Shown: positions 51,547 through 60,006 of the stretch, one piece after another | Layout: every line of letters starts with the position of its first letter | Position numbering within the stretch: the first letter of the stretch is position 1 | Assembly: GCA_964503965.1 (NCBI GenBank) | Contig: CAZDCK010000010.1 | Span: 1-64,000, forward strand | Length of the DNA stretch: 64,000 nt | Origin: Eutrophocola sp964503965 | GTDB taxonomy: Bacteria; Pseudomonadota; Gammaproteobacteria; Pseudomonadales; Pseudohongiellaceae | Direction: 5' to 3' | The notes under the pieces: model-generated | Seen by the model: the letters and a program-made list of their open reading frames with translations, nothing else | The model's database searches: none | Told to the model about the DNA's origin: nothing | Program-made: the position numbers and the translations under genes

Positions 51547-51906
51547 GAGTCAGCCAGGCAATCGCTGCTTTTTCCCGCTTGCGGGAACAAGTGGAGGAAA
51601 GTCCGGGCTCCATAGAGCACAGTGCCAGGTAACCCCTGGGGGGCGCGAGCCTACGGAAAGTGCAGCAGAAAATATACCGCCCGTTTTCTATTAAGTTAGT
51701 GGCGGGTAAGGGTGAAATGGTGCGGTAAGAGCGCACCGCATGGGTGGTAACACGCCATGGCATGGTAAACCCCGCTGGGAGCAAGGCCAAATAGGAATCC
51801 GATGGTGCGGCTCGCACTGGATTCGGGTAGGCTGCATGAGCGTCATGGTGACATGACGCCCAGATGAATGATTGCCCACGACAGAACCCGGCTTATCGGC
51901 TGACTC
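51547..51906 (+). ncRNA. rnpB: RNase P RNA, bacterial type A
   Basis: The 360-nt RNA carries the conserved RNase P segments in order: GAGGAAAGTCCGGGCT near the 5' end, GTAAGGGTGAAA, GGTAAGAGCGCACCGC, GGAGCAAGGCCAAATAGG and GACAGAACCCGGCTTA near the 3' end. The ends GAGTCAGCC and GGCTGACTC pair as helix P1. It is the catalytic RNA that matures tRNA 5' ends with RnpA. The place between rsmI and mraZ is the same as in Pseudomonas. Confidence 0.98.
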
Positions 51907-51936
51907 ATTTAATTCGTATTTTGGTGTGTCCTGGCC

Positions 51937-51965
51937 TTCACAGTGACACAGCAGGCATGTATAAT
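51937..51965 (+). promoter_or_regulatory. Strong sigma-70 promoter downstream of rnpB
   Basis: TTCACA (51937-51942), 17-bp spacer and consensus TATAAT (51960-51965) form one of the best sigma-70 matches in the window. It points to mraZ, but transcription from about 51972 would run some 470 nt before the mraZ start, so it may make a separate RNA or a long leader. Confidence 0.65.
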
Positions 51966-52110
51966 ATGTGGGTTAATAAAATTATTATTGGTAATCCCGC
52001 AATACCGTTAGGAATCAGTAACAACAACACGCTTCAGCACTTCTTCCCAGAAATTCGTCTGCAACAGCGAATTTTCGCAAAAAAATCCAAAAATAATTCA
52101 TACAAGCGAA

Positions 52111-52135
52111 AAACTTAAGAAGTTACTTTAAGTTT
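52111..52135. other. AT-rich inverted repeat in the rnpB-mraZ gap
   Basis: AAACTTAA (52111-52118) and TTAAGTTT (52128-52135) are perfect 8-bp inverted arms around nine bases. The surrounding 51907-52257 stretch is A/T-rich and holds no convincing gene. It may be an operator or a weak terminator of the upstream promoter. Confidence 0.45.
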
Positions 52136-52257
52136 GCCTTCTATTCCCATGTAAAACATTGACTTTTCTAGCTCGAAAAGCTGCTGTTTTTTGTCTATTT
52201 TGGCGAATTTAGACGCATATCCCCTCATTTTCCACTCAAAATCATGCAATTAAGTGC

Positions 52258-52286
52258 TTGATTTGTCGGAATTCCATGCCTATAGT
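52258..52286 (+). promoter_or_regulatory. dcw operon promoter (Pmra)
   Basis: TTGATT (52258-52263), 17-bp spacer and TATAGT (52281-52286). The start at about 52293 is directly ahead of the MraZ boxes, so MraZ binding would block this promoter. Confidence 0.65.
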
Positions 52287-52295
52287 TCTCAAAAG

Positions 52296-52340
52296 TGGCA
52301 GAAAGTAGCAGAATGTGGGTAGTAATGGGAAAAGTAGGAT
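52296..52340 (+). promoter_or_regulatory. MraZ operator, 10-bp phased TGGGN boxes
   Basis: TGGCA, TAGCA, TGGGT, TGGGA and AGGAT begin at 52296, 52306, 52316, 52326 and 52336, exactly ten bases apart. MraZ is known to bind TGGGN direct repeats with five-base spacers upstream of its own gene. The two central boxes match fully and the outer ones partly. Confidence 0.75.
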
Positions 52341-52439
52341 CTCTTTCCCAAAAACTGATCAATTCTTCAGCTTCTGCGCATTCACCAGGCAAAACGGGCA
52401 ACCAAGCTAACAGCAATACTGACAAAAAGGGCGAAACCG

Positions 52440-52901
52440 GTGTTATTCCGCGGTCTGACTTCAATCAATCTCGATGCCAAGGGGCGTATGGCCATCCCTT
52501 CGCGTTATCGCGGGATTGTGGATGACCATTGCCAGGGAAGCATGGTTATCACCATTGAAGCCACTGATGGTGAGTGTCTGGTTATCTATCCCCTGAATGA
52601 GTATGAAGAAATCCAGCGTAAGGTGGAAGCATTGCCCAGCTATTCCACAACCGCCAAGCGCCTTAAGGGTCTATTTATTGGTCATGCCACCGATGTCGAG
52701 CTTGATAGCAGTGGTCGCGTCCTGGTGCCGCCGACACTGAGATCCTATGTAGGACTCGAGAAAAAAGTAGTGCTTGTCGGCCAGGGGAAAAAATTTGAGT
52801 TGTGGGATGAGGACGCCTGGAATGCCAAGCGTGAAGAATGGCTTAGCCAGGATGCTTCTGAAGAAGAGATCCCTGAAGAAATCAAAGGGTTGTCGCTGTA
52901 A
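52440..52901 (+). CDS. mraZ: Transcriptional regulator MraZ
   Basis: The 153-residue protein has two AbrB-like DNA-binding halves, each with the DxxxR motif: NLDAKGRMAIPSRYR and ELDSSGRVLVPPTLR. MraZ represses the dcw operon that starts with its own gene. The start is the GTG at 52440, which aligns with MLFRG of the family. rsmH follows after 3 bp. Confidence 0.95.
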   Translation: MLFRGLTSINLDAKGRMAIPSRYRGIVDDHCQGSMVITIEATDGECLVIYPLNEYEEIQRKVEALPSYSTTAKRLKGLFIGHATDVELDSSGRVLVPPTLRSYVGLEKKVVLVGQGKKFELWDEDAWNAKREEWLSQDASEEEIPEEIKGLSL

Positions 52902-52904
52902 GCC

Positions 52905-53837
52905 GTGTCAGGATTTTCGCATCAGTCAGTACTGTTGCAGGAAGCGGTTAATGAACTGGTCACTGATGAGCATGGTTTTTACATTGACGGCACCTTTGGC
53001 AGAGGTGGTCATAGCCGAATAATACTGGAGAAGTTGTCCAGCCAGGGCCGGTTACTGGTAGTAGACAAGGACCCGGAAGCAATTAGAGAAGCCTGTAGCC
53101 TGCAGCAGCAGGACGAGAGGGTAATCGTGGCACATCGCAGTTTTGCGGATATAGAGTCCCTTGCTGATACGCACAGTGTCAGGGGGCAGGTGTCCGGTGT
53201 ACTTCTTGATCTGGGTGTGTCTTCTCCCCAGCTTGATGATGCGGATCGAGGTTTCAGTTTTTCAAAAGATGGCCCCCTGGATATGCGCATGGATCCTGAT
53301 TCCGGAGTTTCAGCGGCCCAGTGGCTGAAAGAGGCTGGGGATCAGGAGATGGCAGATGTTTTTTACCAGTTTGGTGAGGAGCGCTATTCCCGGCGTATCG
53401 CCAGGGCAATAGTTCGGGAAAGAAGTATCAAGCCAATAGAACGGACATTGCAGTTGGCTGAAATCGTCAAGACAGCAAATCCGGCCTGGGAGAAAAACAA
53501 GCACCCGGCTACCCGGGTTTTCCAGGCAATCCGAATATATATCAACAATGAATTACAGGATCTTGAAAAAGCCCTGGACGGTACTGTTGAAGTGCTGAAA
53601 ACCGGTGGGCGTATGTCTGTGATCAGTTTTCATTCGCTTGAGGATCGTATGGTCAAGCGTTTTATCAGCAAGCATGAAAAAGGGGATGACTTCCCTCCTG
53701 ATATGCCTGTGACCCAGGCCCAGCTAAATCCGACGTTGAAACGAATTGGCAAGGCAAGGAAGGCCGGTATTGATGAATTGAGCGGCAATATTCGTGCGCG
53801 TAGTGCCGTGCTGCGAATTGCCGAAAAAATTGCCTGA
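52905..53837 (+). CDS. rsmH: 16S rRNA (cytosine-1402-N4)-methyltransferase RsmH
   Basis: The 310-residue SAM enzyme has HQSVLLQEAVNEL, GTFGRGGHSRIIL, LLDLGVSSPQLDDADRGFSF and SFHSLEDRMVKRF. It methylates the same C1402 of 16S rRNA as RsmI, whose gene lies 1.4 kb upstream. The start is a GTG. ftsL follows. Confidence 0.97.
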   Translation: MSGFSHQSVLLQEAVNELVTDEHGFYIDGTFGRGGHSRIILEKLSSQGRLLVVDKDPEAIREACSLQQQDERVIVAHRSFADIESLADTHSVRGQVSGVLLDLGVSSPQLDDADRGFSFSKDGPLDMRMDPDSGVSAAQWLKEAGDQEMADVFYQFGEERYSRRIARAIVRERSIKPIERTLQLAEIVKTANPAWEKNKHPATRVFQAIRIYINNELQDLEKALDGTVEVLKTGGRMSVISFHSLEDRMVKRFISKHEKGDDFPPDMPVTQAQLNPTLKRIGKARKAGIDELSGNIRARSAVLRIAEKIA

Positions 53838-53862
53838 GCTGAAAACCTGGCGGGAGAGGCCT

Positions 53863-54195
53863 GTGTTTGGAAAGAGCAAAAAAGGGAAAGGAGCAAAAAG
53901 GGCGGCGCAGCCCGTTGTTGCCGGACCAAAAAACTGGCTCGGCCTTTTTTGCCTCCTTGTCCTGACCTCAGTTTCGGCCACAGGGGTTGTTTACAGCACA
54001 CATAAGAGTCGGCACTTGCTTAATGAATTGCAGAATCTGGAGCAGCGCAGAAATGCACTCCAGGTTGAATGGGGACAGTTACTGCTGGAGCAAAGCAGTC
54101 TCGTTTCCCAGGGGCGAATTGAAAACCTGGCGATAGCTGAGCTGGGTATGAAAATTCCTGATACGGAAAATGTGGTGGTAGTCGCTGGTGAGTGA
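53863..54195 (+). CDS. ftsL: Cell division protein FtsL
   Basis: A 110-residue bitopic protein with a basic cytoplasmic part, one membrane helix (about 25-45, LGLFCLLVLTSVSATGVVY) and a periplasmic leucine-zipper-like coiled coil (RHLLNELQNLEQRRNALQVEWGQLLLEQSSLVS). FtsL forms the FtsQLB complex. The start is the GTG at 53863, with GGGAGAGG four bases upstream; the frame is open before it but overlaps rsmH. It overlaps ftsI by 8 bp. Confidence 0.9.
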   Translation: MFGKSKKGKGAKRAAQPVVAGPKNWLGLFCLLVLTSVSATGVVYSTHKSRHLLNELQNLEQRRNALQVEWGQLLLEQSSLVSQGRIENLAIAELGMKIPDTENVVVVAGE

Positions 54196-55951
54196 AACCG
54201 TGAGCATTAAGAAACAACCGCTATGGAGGCTTACTTTTATCTCCATGGCAGCTGTTGCGCTACTGGCTGTCATTTCATGGAAAGTGCTGGATCTGCAGGT
54301 TGTCAATAATGAGGTCCTTCAGGAGCAGGGGAACCGACGAACCGTGCGCAACGATGTGATTGTCGCCCATCGCGGCAACATCATGGACAGAAATGGCCAG
54401 GCCCTTGCAGTCAGCACACCTGTTCAGTCGCTTTGGCTAAACCCCAGGGAGATTATTCCCAACACTGACGCCTGGCAGGAACTGAAGCTTGCCCTGGAAG
54501 AAATTGATATCAACACAGATGTGCTCTGGAACCGCGTGCAGTCCAATGCCGATCGCGAGTTTCTATATATCAAGCGCAGGCTGTCACCTCTAGAGGCGCA
54601 ATCGGTTCTGGAACTGAATATACCCGGCGTTTATGCCCAGGAAGAATACAAGCGCTATTACCCGTTGGGTGAAGTGGCTGCCCATGTAGTGGGACTGACT
54701 AATGCTGATGATGTCGGGCAGGAAGGCTTGGAACTGGCTTTTGAAGAGTGGTTGCAGGGCAAGCTGGGTTCCAGGCAGGTTCTCAAGGATCGCCGTGGCG
54801 GTATTATCAGTGAGGTCAAGATCAACTCTATAGCCGAGCCTGGTCAGGATCTTGTCCTGAGTATAGATAGCAGAATCCAGTTCCTGGCTTACAGGGCGCT
54901 GAAAGAGGAGGTGACCCGTCGTCATGCAAAAGCGGGTACCGCTGTTGTGCTAGATGCGGATACTGGTGAGGTTCTGGCAATGGTCAGTCAGCCTTCCTAC
55001 AACCCGAATAACCGGTCAAACCTCAGTGATGACGCGATGCGCAACCGCGTCGTCGTGGACCTGATGGAGCCCGGATCTACCGTTAAGCCTTTCACAATTA
55101 CTGCGGCCCTGGAAAGCGGTCTTTTTGATACTTCAAGCGTCATAGATACCAGTCCTGGCTACATCATGGTTGATGGTCAGGTGAAAAAAGATCCGGTGGA
55201 TTACAAGAAAGTGGATCTTGAAAGAATAATTACCAAGTCCAGTCAGGTGGGAGCTATCAAGCTGGGGCTGGCAATGGGTGAAACACCCATGCTTGATGTA
55301 CTGTCCCGTGTAGGATTTGGAACAACCACAGGTACCGGATTTCCGGGAGAAACCACAGGGGTGTTGCCGGCCCATTCCCGCTGGAGTAAATCGGATATTG
55401 CGACCCTGGCCTATGGCTATGGTTTTCAGGTAACTCCATTACAGATTGCCCAGGCCTATATGATTTTTGCCAATGACGGTGTCATGAAACCGGTAAGTCT
55501 GTTGAGAACGGACGGCCCTGTGACAGGGCCGCAGGTGATTGAGCGGAATGTTGCAAGAAGTGTCAGTCGCATGATGCAGACCGTAGTCAGCAGCAAAGAA
55601 GGAGGAACCGGTGTCAGGGCTGCCATTCCTTCCTATCAGGTGGCAGGCAAGACAGGCACGGCCTGGTACTACAACGTCGGTGGTGGTTATGACAATGAGA
55701 ATTACAACGCCTATTTTGCCGGCTTTGTCCCCGCCGATAATCCACGCATTGTGGCCGTTGTAACGATCCATGAGCCGAGGGGGGAAGAGTACGGAGGAGG
55801 AACTGTGGCGGCGCCGGCATTTGCGAAAATCGCTGCCGGGGCCATGCGTATCCTTAATGTAGCACCAGATAATGATGATGCTGATGATCGCATGAGTCTC
55901 AGGGATCGGCAGCAGTCGGCATCACAGACATTTGCCTGGAGTGAGCAATGA
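54188..55951 (+). CDS. ftsI: Septal peptidoglycan transpeptidase FtsI (PBP3)
   Basis: The 587-residue protein has an N-terminal membrane helix (about 13-35), the class B dimerisation part with RGNIMDRNGQALA, and the transpeptidase domain with the nucleophile Ser297-x2-Lys300 in EPGSTVKPF and Lys488-Thr-Gly in KTGTA. The SxN motif is unusual: it reads Ser351-Ser-Gln353 in KSSQVGA, where E. coli has SSN. FtsI crosslinks septal wall with FtsW. The GTG start overlaps ftsL, and murE overlaps its end by 4 bp. Confidence 0.96.
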   Translation: MSETVSIKKQPLWRLTFISMAAVALLAVISWKVLDLQVVNNEVLQEQGNRRTVRNDVIVAHRGNIMDRNGQALAVSTPVQSLWLNPREIIPNTDAWQELKLALEEIDINTDVLWNRVQSNADREFLYIKRRLSPLEAQSVLELNIPGVYAQEEYKRYYPLGEVAAHVVGLTNADDVGQEGLELAFEEWLQGKLGSRQVLKDRRGGIISEVKINSIAEPGQDLVLSIDSRIQFLAYRALKEEVTRRHAKAGTAVVLDADTGEVLAMVSQPSYNPNNRSNLSDDAMRNRVVVDLMEPGSTVKPFTITAALESGLFDTSSVIDTSPGYIMVDGQVKKDPVDYKKVDLERIITKSSQVGAIKLGLAMGETPMLDVLSRVGFGTTTGTGFPGETTGVLPAHSRWSKSDIATLAYGYGFQVTPLQIAQAYMIFANDGVMKPVSLLRTDGPVTGPQVIERNVARSVSRMMQTVVSSKEGGTGVRAAIPSYQVAGKTGTAWYYNVGGGYDNENYNAYFAGFVPADNPRIVAVVTIHEPRGEEYGGGTVAAPAFAKIAAGAMRILNVAPDNDDADDRMSLRDRQQSASQTFAWSEQ

Positions 55952-57483
55952 ATACGGCAGAGATCATGGCCAGGCAGATGCGACTTTCAGAGCTTTTGGA
56001 ACAAATGATCGATATTCCGGAAAGTATTGATGTTGAGCTGACCGGAATTGAAATGGATTCTCGGAAAATTGAACCGGGTGATCTGTTTCTGGCTTACAAG
56101 GGTAGTGTCAAGGATGGCAGAGATTATATTGATGATGTGATAACCGGCGGGGCGAATGCCGTACTTGTTGAAGCGGATAATGAATGGAATGAAATAACGA
56201 CTCGCGCTGGTGTTCCTGTTATCCCGGTTGAAAAGTTGTCGACGCTGATCGCACGTCTGGTGGCGAGATTTTTTGATTACCCAGCTTCGGAATTCTGGCT
56301 GATCGGTATCACCGGTACCAACGGTAAAACCAGTTGCTGTCAGTTCATTGGTCAGTGTCTTTCGAAGCTCGGTTATACCTGTGGTGTCAGCGGCACTCTT
56401 GGCTATGGGCTATATGGGGAAGCATATGCCAGTAATGAGTATGGACCTGGTACGACGCCGGATGCCATTACGGTACAGCGTATTTTTGAAGAGGTAAGAA
56501 TTCGTCATGGAAAGGCTATGGTGATGGAAGTCTCCTCTCACGGTCTTAGCCAGAACCGGGTCAATACCAGTGAGTTCGATGTCGCCGTGTTTACGAACCT
56601 GAGTCGTGATCATCTGGATTATCACGGTGGCATGACCGCTTATGGTGAAGACAAGCGGAAACTATTTCTCAGTCCCAAACTGAAGATCGCTGTGGTGAAC
56701 ATGGATGACATGTTCAGCGCCAAGATTTTAAACAGCCTGGCCCGTAACGTGAAGTCCTATACCTACAGTCTTCATAATCCCAAGGCTGATGTCTTTCCCC
56801 GTTCCCTAGAATTCACCGGTTCCGGATTTGTTCTTGATGTTGTAACACCCTGGGGTGAAGGAACAATGAAAACCAGCCTCGCTGGTTCATTTAATGTCAG
56901 CAATATTCTTGCGGTGCTGGCAACAGTGATGGCTTCCGAGGCCGACAAGCCACATTTTGATTTCCAGGAAATTCTTGGTCAGGTTGCCTGCGTATCACCG
57001 GTTAAAGGTCGCATGGAAATACTGGGAGATTATCCGGTATCAGTTGTGGTGGATTATGCCCATACACCGGATGGGCTCAAGAATGCGCTCGCCGCACTCC
57101 GGCAGCATAACAAGGGTGAAATCTGGTGTGTGTTTGGATGCGGTGGTGGTCGGGATAAAGGCAAGCGGCCACAGATGGCCGGGATTGCGGAGAAAATGGC
57201 TGCGCGTCTCATTATTACCGATGACAACCCGCGCAATGAAGATTCTGAGGAAATAATCCGACAAATAACTGCCGGGCTGTCTGGAGAAGCCGAAGTCACT
57301 ATTGAAAGTGATCGTGCCATGGCAATTGAGTATGCCATCAGTAATGCCCGGGAAGGTGATGTTGTGCTGATCGCCGGTAAGGGACATGAAGAATACCAGG
57401 ATGTTGGGGGGAGTCGATTAGTTTTCAGTGACGTGAAGCAGGCCAGGCTAAGCCTGAACAAACGCTTTAAGGATGGAGGCTAA
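55948..57483 (+). CDS. murE: UDP-MurNAc-L-Ala-D-Glu:meso-diaminopimelate ligase MurE
   Basis: The 511-residue ligase has the ATP-binding GITGTNGKTS loop, the GTTPDAITVQ substrate segment and Asp426-Asn-Pro-Arg429 (DNPR), the marker for meso-DAP rather than Lys addition. It adds the third residue of the peptide stem. It overlaps ftsI by ATGA and is 3 bp from murF. Confidence 0.97.
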   Translation: MNTAEIMARQMRLSELLEQMIDIPESIDVELTGIEMDSRKIEPGDLFLAYKGSVKDGRDYIDDVITGGANAVLVEADNEWNEITTRAGVPVIPVEKLSTLIARLVARFFDYPASEFWLIGITGTNGKTSCCQFIGQCLSKLGYTCGVSGTLGYGLYGEAYASNEYGPGTTPDAITVQRIFEEVRIRHGKAMVMEVSSHGLSQNRVNTSEFDVAVFTNLSRDHLDYHGGMTAYGEDKRKLFLSPKLKIAVVNMDDMFSAKILNSLARNVKSYTYSLHNPKADVFPRSLEFTGSGFVLDVVTPWGEGTMKTSLAGSFNVSNILAVLATVMASEADKPHFDFQEILGQVACVSPVKGRMEILGDYPVSVVVDYAHTPDGLKNALAALRQHNKGEIWCVFGCGGGRDKGKRPQMAGIAEKMAARLIITDDNPRNEDSEEIIRQITAGLSGEAEVTIESDRAMAIEYAISNAREGDVVLIAGKGHEEYQDVGGSRLVFSDVKQARLSLNKRFKDGG

Positions 57484-57486
57484 AGC

Positions 57487-58860
57487 ATGATCGGATCAAT
57501 GAGTTTAGAGGAGATCAGGGCGGTATCCGGGGGTAGTCTCTCGGGTATGGACGCAGTATTTACCTCCGTATCCATTGATACAAGAACGCTGGAGCCCGGT
57601 GACCTTTTTATCGCGTTGACTGGTCCGAACTTCAATGGGAATGACTATGTTGGAGTGGCTGAACAAAAACAGGCGGTTGCCGCTATTGTGACCGAGGATG
57701 TGGCTTCGGGCTTGCCAGCATTGAAGGTAAAAGATGCAAGAAAAACCCTGGGCGTTATCGGATCGCTCAACCGGAGCCGGTCCACTGCCCGCATAATCGC
57801 AATGACGGGTAGCCAGGGCAAGACAACGGTAAAAGGGATGACTGCTGCCATTCTGGCAAACTGCACTGACGTTTTTATGACCCAGGGAAATCTTAACAAT
57901 GATCTTGGTGTGCCACTCAGCCTTGCCAGTATTGAAGCGCAGCATGAATTCGCTGTTATTGAGCTTGGTGCCAATGGTCCCGGGGAAATTGCCTATACAG
58001 CAGGGCTGACTAGACCAGACATTGCCCACATAACAAATATAGCGGGTACCCATCTTGAGGGGTTTGGAAGCCTGGATGGTGTTGCCAGCGCCAAATCAGA
58101 AATCTGGCAGGGGATTGTTGAGAATGGAACGGCGGTAATCAATATCGATGATTCCTTTGCGGATCAATTTATAGACCAGATTAGCCATGATCCCGTCAGG
58201 AAACACATTGTCACTGTCAGTGGTAGCGGCAAGCAGAATGCCGATTTTTATGCGGGTGATGCCAACCTTGAGGATTTTCGCTGCAGTAACTTTACATTGG
58301 TATCGCCCATTGGCGAAGTCCGGGTGTCCCTGAAGGTAGCAGGCAGGCACAACATTAATAATGCTGTCGCAGCAGCTGCCATGGCCATTTCTGCTGGTGC
58401 CGGACTTTCAGAAGTCAAAAGTGGGCTGGAAAGTTTTGTTCCCGTAAAAGGGCGGATGTGTGTGCTTGGGGGGCTCAAAGGCGCTGTAGTGATTGATGAC
58501 ACCTATAACGCCAGCCCCTCTTCTTTTCATGCAGCGATAGATGTGCTGGAGATAACGGCGGGTACCACCATTGTTGTGATGGGAGATATGGGTGAGCTGG
58601 GTGATGAAGCGAAACAGCTACACAGTGAAGTGGGTCTGTATGCCAGAAATAAAGGTGTTGATCACCTGATAGCAGTGGGTGAGCTGAGTGGCTTGGCAGC
58701 CGAAAGTTTCGGGGAGAACGCTATAACACTGAGTGATCGGGAATCTTTCCTGGATACCATCCAGCCACTTCTGGACCAATCGGTAACAGTGTTGGTGAAG
58801 GGATCAAGAAGTCAGGGAATGGAAGATCTTGTCCGACAGATTCAGGCAGGTGATTTATGA
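57487..58860 (+). CDS. murF: UDP-MurNAc-tripeptide D-alanyl-D-alanine ligase MurF
   Basis: The 457-residue ligase has the N-terminal SIDTRTLEPGDLFIALTG, the P-loop TGSQGKTTVKGM, NNDLGVPLSL and DDTYNASPSS. It adds D-Ala-D-Ala to complete the pentapeptide. The P-loop Gln is a small variation on the usual GSxGKT. mraY starts 40 bp further on. Confidence 0.97.
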   Translation: MIGSMSLEEIRAVSGGSLSGMDAVFTSVSIDTRTLEPGDLFIALTGPNFNGNDYVGVAEQKQAVAAIVTEDVASGLPALKVKDARKTLGVIGSLNRSRSTARIIAMTGSQGKTTVKGMTAAILANCTDVFMTQGNLNNDLGVPLSLASIEAQHEFAVIELGANGPGEIAYTAGLTRPDIAHITNIAGTHLEGFGSLDGVASAKSEIWQGIVENGTAVINIDDSFADQFIDQISHDPVRKHIVTVSGSGKQNADFYAGDANLEDFRCSNFTLVSPIGEVRVSLKVAGRHNINNAVAAAAMAISAGAGLSEVKSGLESFVPVKGRMCVLGGLKGAVVIDDTYNASPSSFHAAIDVLEITAGTTIVVMGDMGELGDEAKQLHSEVGLYARNKGVDHLIAVGELSGLAAESFGENAITLSDRESFLDTIQPLLDQSVTVLVKGSRSQGMEDLVRQIQAGDL

Positions 58861-58900
58861 AAATGCTGACTGTCATATTTGCAGGGGAGAGCATGTTCTC

Positions 58901-59983
58901 ATGTTGCTATTTCTGACTGAATATCTTTCGCAGTTTAATTCCGGCTTTCAGGTATTCCAGTATCTGACTGTCAGGGGCATTCTCGGCATTCTCACGGCGC
59001 TCATACTTTCCCTGATGATTGGTCCCTACATGATCAGACGGCTCAATTATCACCAGATTGGACAGGTTGTACGTGATGATGGCCCCGAGACTCATCTGAG
59101 CAAGGCCGGTACGCCGACCATGGGTGGTGCACTCATTCTTGTCAGTATTATTGTCAGCAGCTTGCTCTGGGCTGACCTGCGCAACCCCAATGTATGGGTA
59201 GTTGTGCTGGTCACTGGTTTGTTTGGTGCTATCGGATGGATTGATGATTATCGCAAGATATTTGAACAAAACCCAAAAGGACTGCCGGCGCGATGGAAGT
59301 ATTTCTGGCAGTCACTGATTGGCCTTTTCGCTGCAGTCTATCTTTATACCAATGCAGCCAGCCCTGTTGAGACCCAGTTATTTGTGCCATTTTTCAAGGA
59401 TTTTGCCCTTGGGCTGGGACCGTTTTATATCGTTATCGCCTACTTCATGATTGTAGGTTTCAGTAATGCGGTAAACCTGACTGATGGTCTTGATGGGCTG
59501 GCTATTTTACCCACGGTCATGGTTGGTGCAGCACTTGGGATTATTGCCTACCTCACAGGACATGCTCAATTTTCGGAGTATCTCGATATCGCCTACATTG
59601 CCGGTGCCGGCGAGTTGGGTATTTTTTGCGGTGCTATGGCTGGGGCCGGTCTTGGATTTCTATGGTTTAACACCTACCCGGCACAGGTCTTCATGGGTGA
59701 TGTCGGTGCTCTGGCACTTGGTGCGGCACTGGGAGTTGTCGCTGTGATTGTCCGTCATGAAATAGTTCTGTTGATCATGGGTGGTGTGTTCGTTATGGAA
59801 ACCCTGTCCGTGATCCTTCAGGTAGCGTCCTACAAACTGACAGGTAAACGGATTTTCAGGATGGCGCCCCTGCATCATCACTTTGAACTAAAAGGTTGGC
59901 CCGAACCCAGGGTCATTGTTCGTTTCTGGATTATTACGGTCATCCTCGTGTTATGCGGGTTGGCCACATTAAAGATCAGGTAA
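58901..59983 (+). CDS. mraY: Phospho-N-acetylmuramoyl-pentapeptide-transferase MraY
   Basis: The 360-residue membrane enzyme has the same length as in E. coli when started at the ATG 58901, after GGGGAGA; the longer open frame overlaps murF and does not align. It has about ten helices with GTPTMGGALIL, IGWIDDYRK, NLTDGLDGLA and the PLHHHFELKGW motif. It makes lipid I from UDP-MurNAc-pentapeptide. Confidence 0.97.
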   Translation: MLLFLTEYLSQFNSGFQVFQYLTVRGILGILTALILSLMIGPYMIRRLNYHQIGQVVRDDGPETHLSKAGTPTMGGALILVSIIVSSLLWADLRNPNVWVVVLVTGLFGAIGWIDDYRKIFEQNPKGLPARWKYFWQSLIGLFAAVYLYTNAASPVETQLFVPFFKDFALGLGPFYIVIAYFMIVGFSNAVNLTDGLDGLAILPTVMVGAALGIIAYLTGHAQFSEYLDIAYIAGAGELGIFCGAMAGAGLGFLWFNTYPAQVFMGDVGALALGAALGVVAVIVRHEIVLLIMGGVFVMETLSVILQVASYKLTGKRIFRMAPLHHHFELKGWPEPRVIVRFWIITVILVLCGLATLKIR

Positions 59984-60006
59984 GTCCACTGACAGGTAAA
60001 AGTAAC

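Noticed and set aside
51864..52118. 84-codon plus-strand frame overlapping the rnpB 3' end
   Set aside because: Its first part is the RNase P RNA itself and the rest is low-complexity Asn/Lys/Ile sequence without a ribosome-binding site; the strong TATAAT promoter lies inside it.
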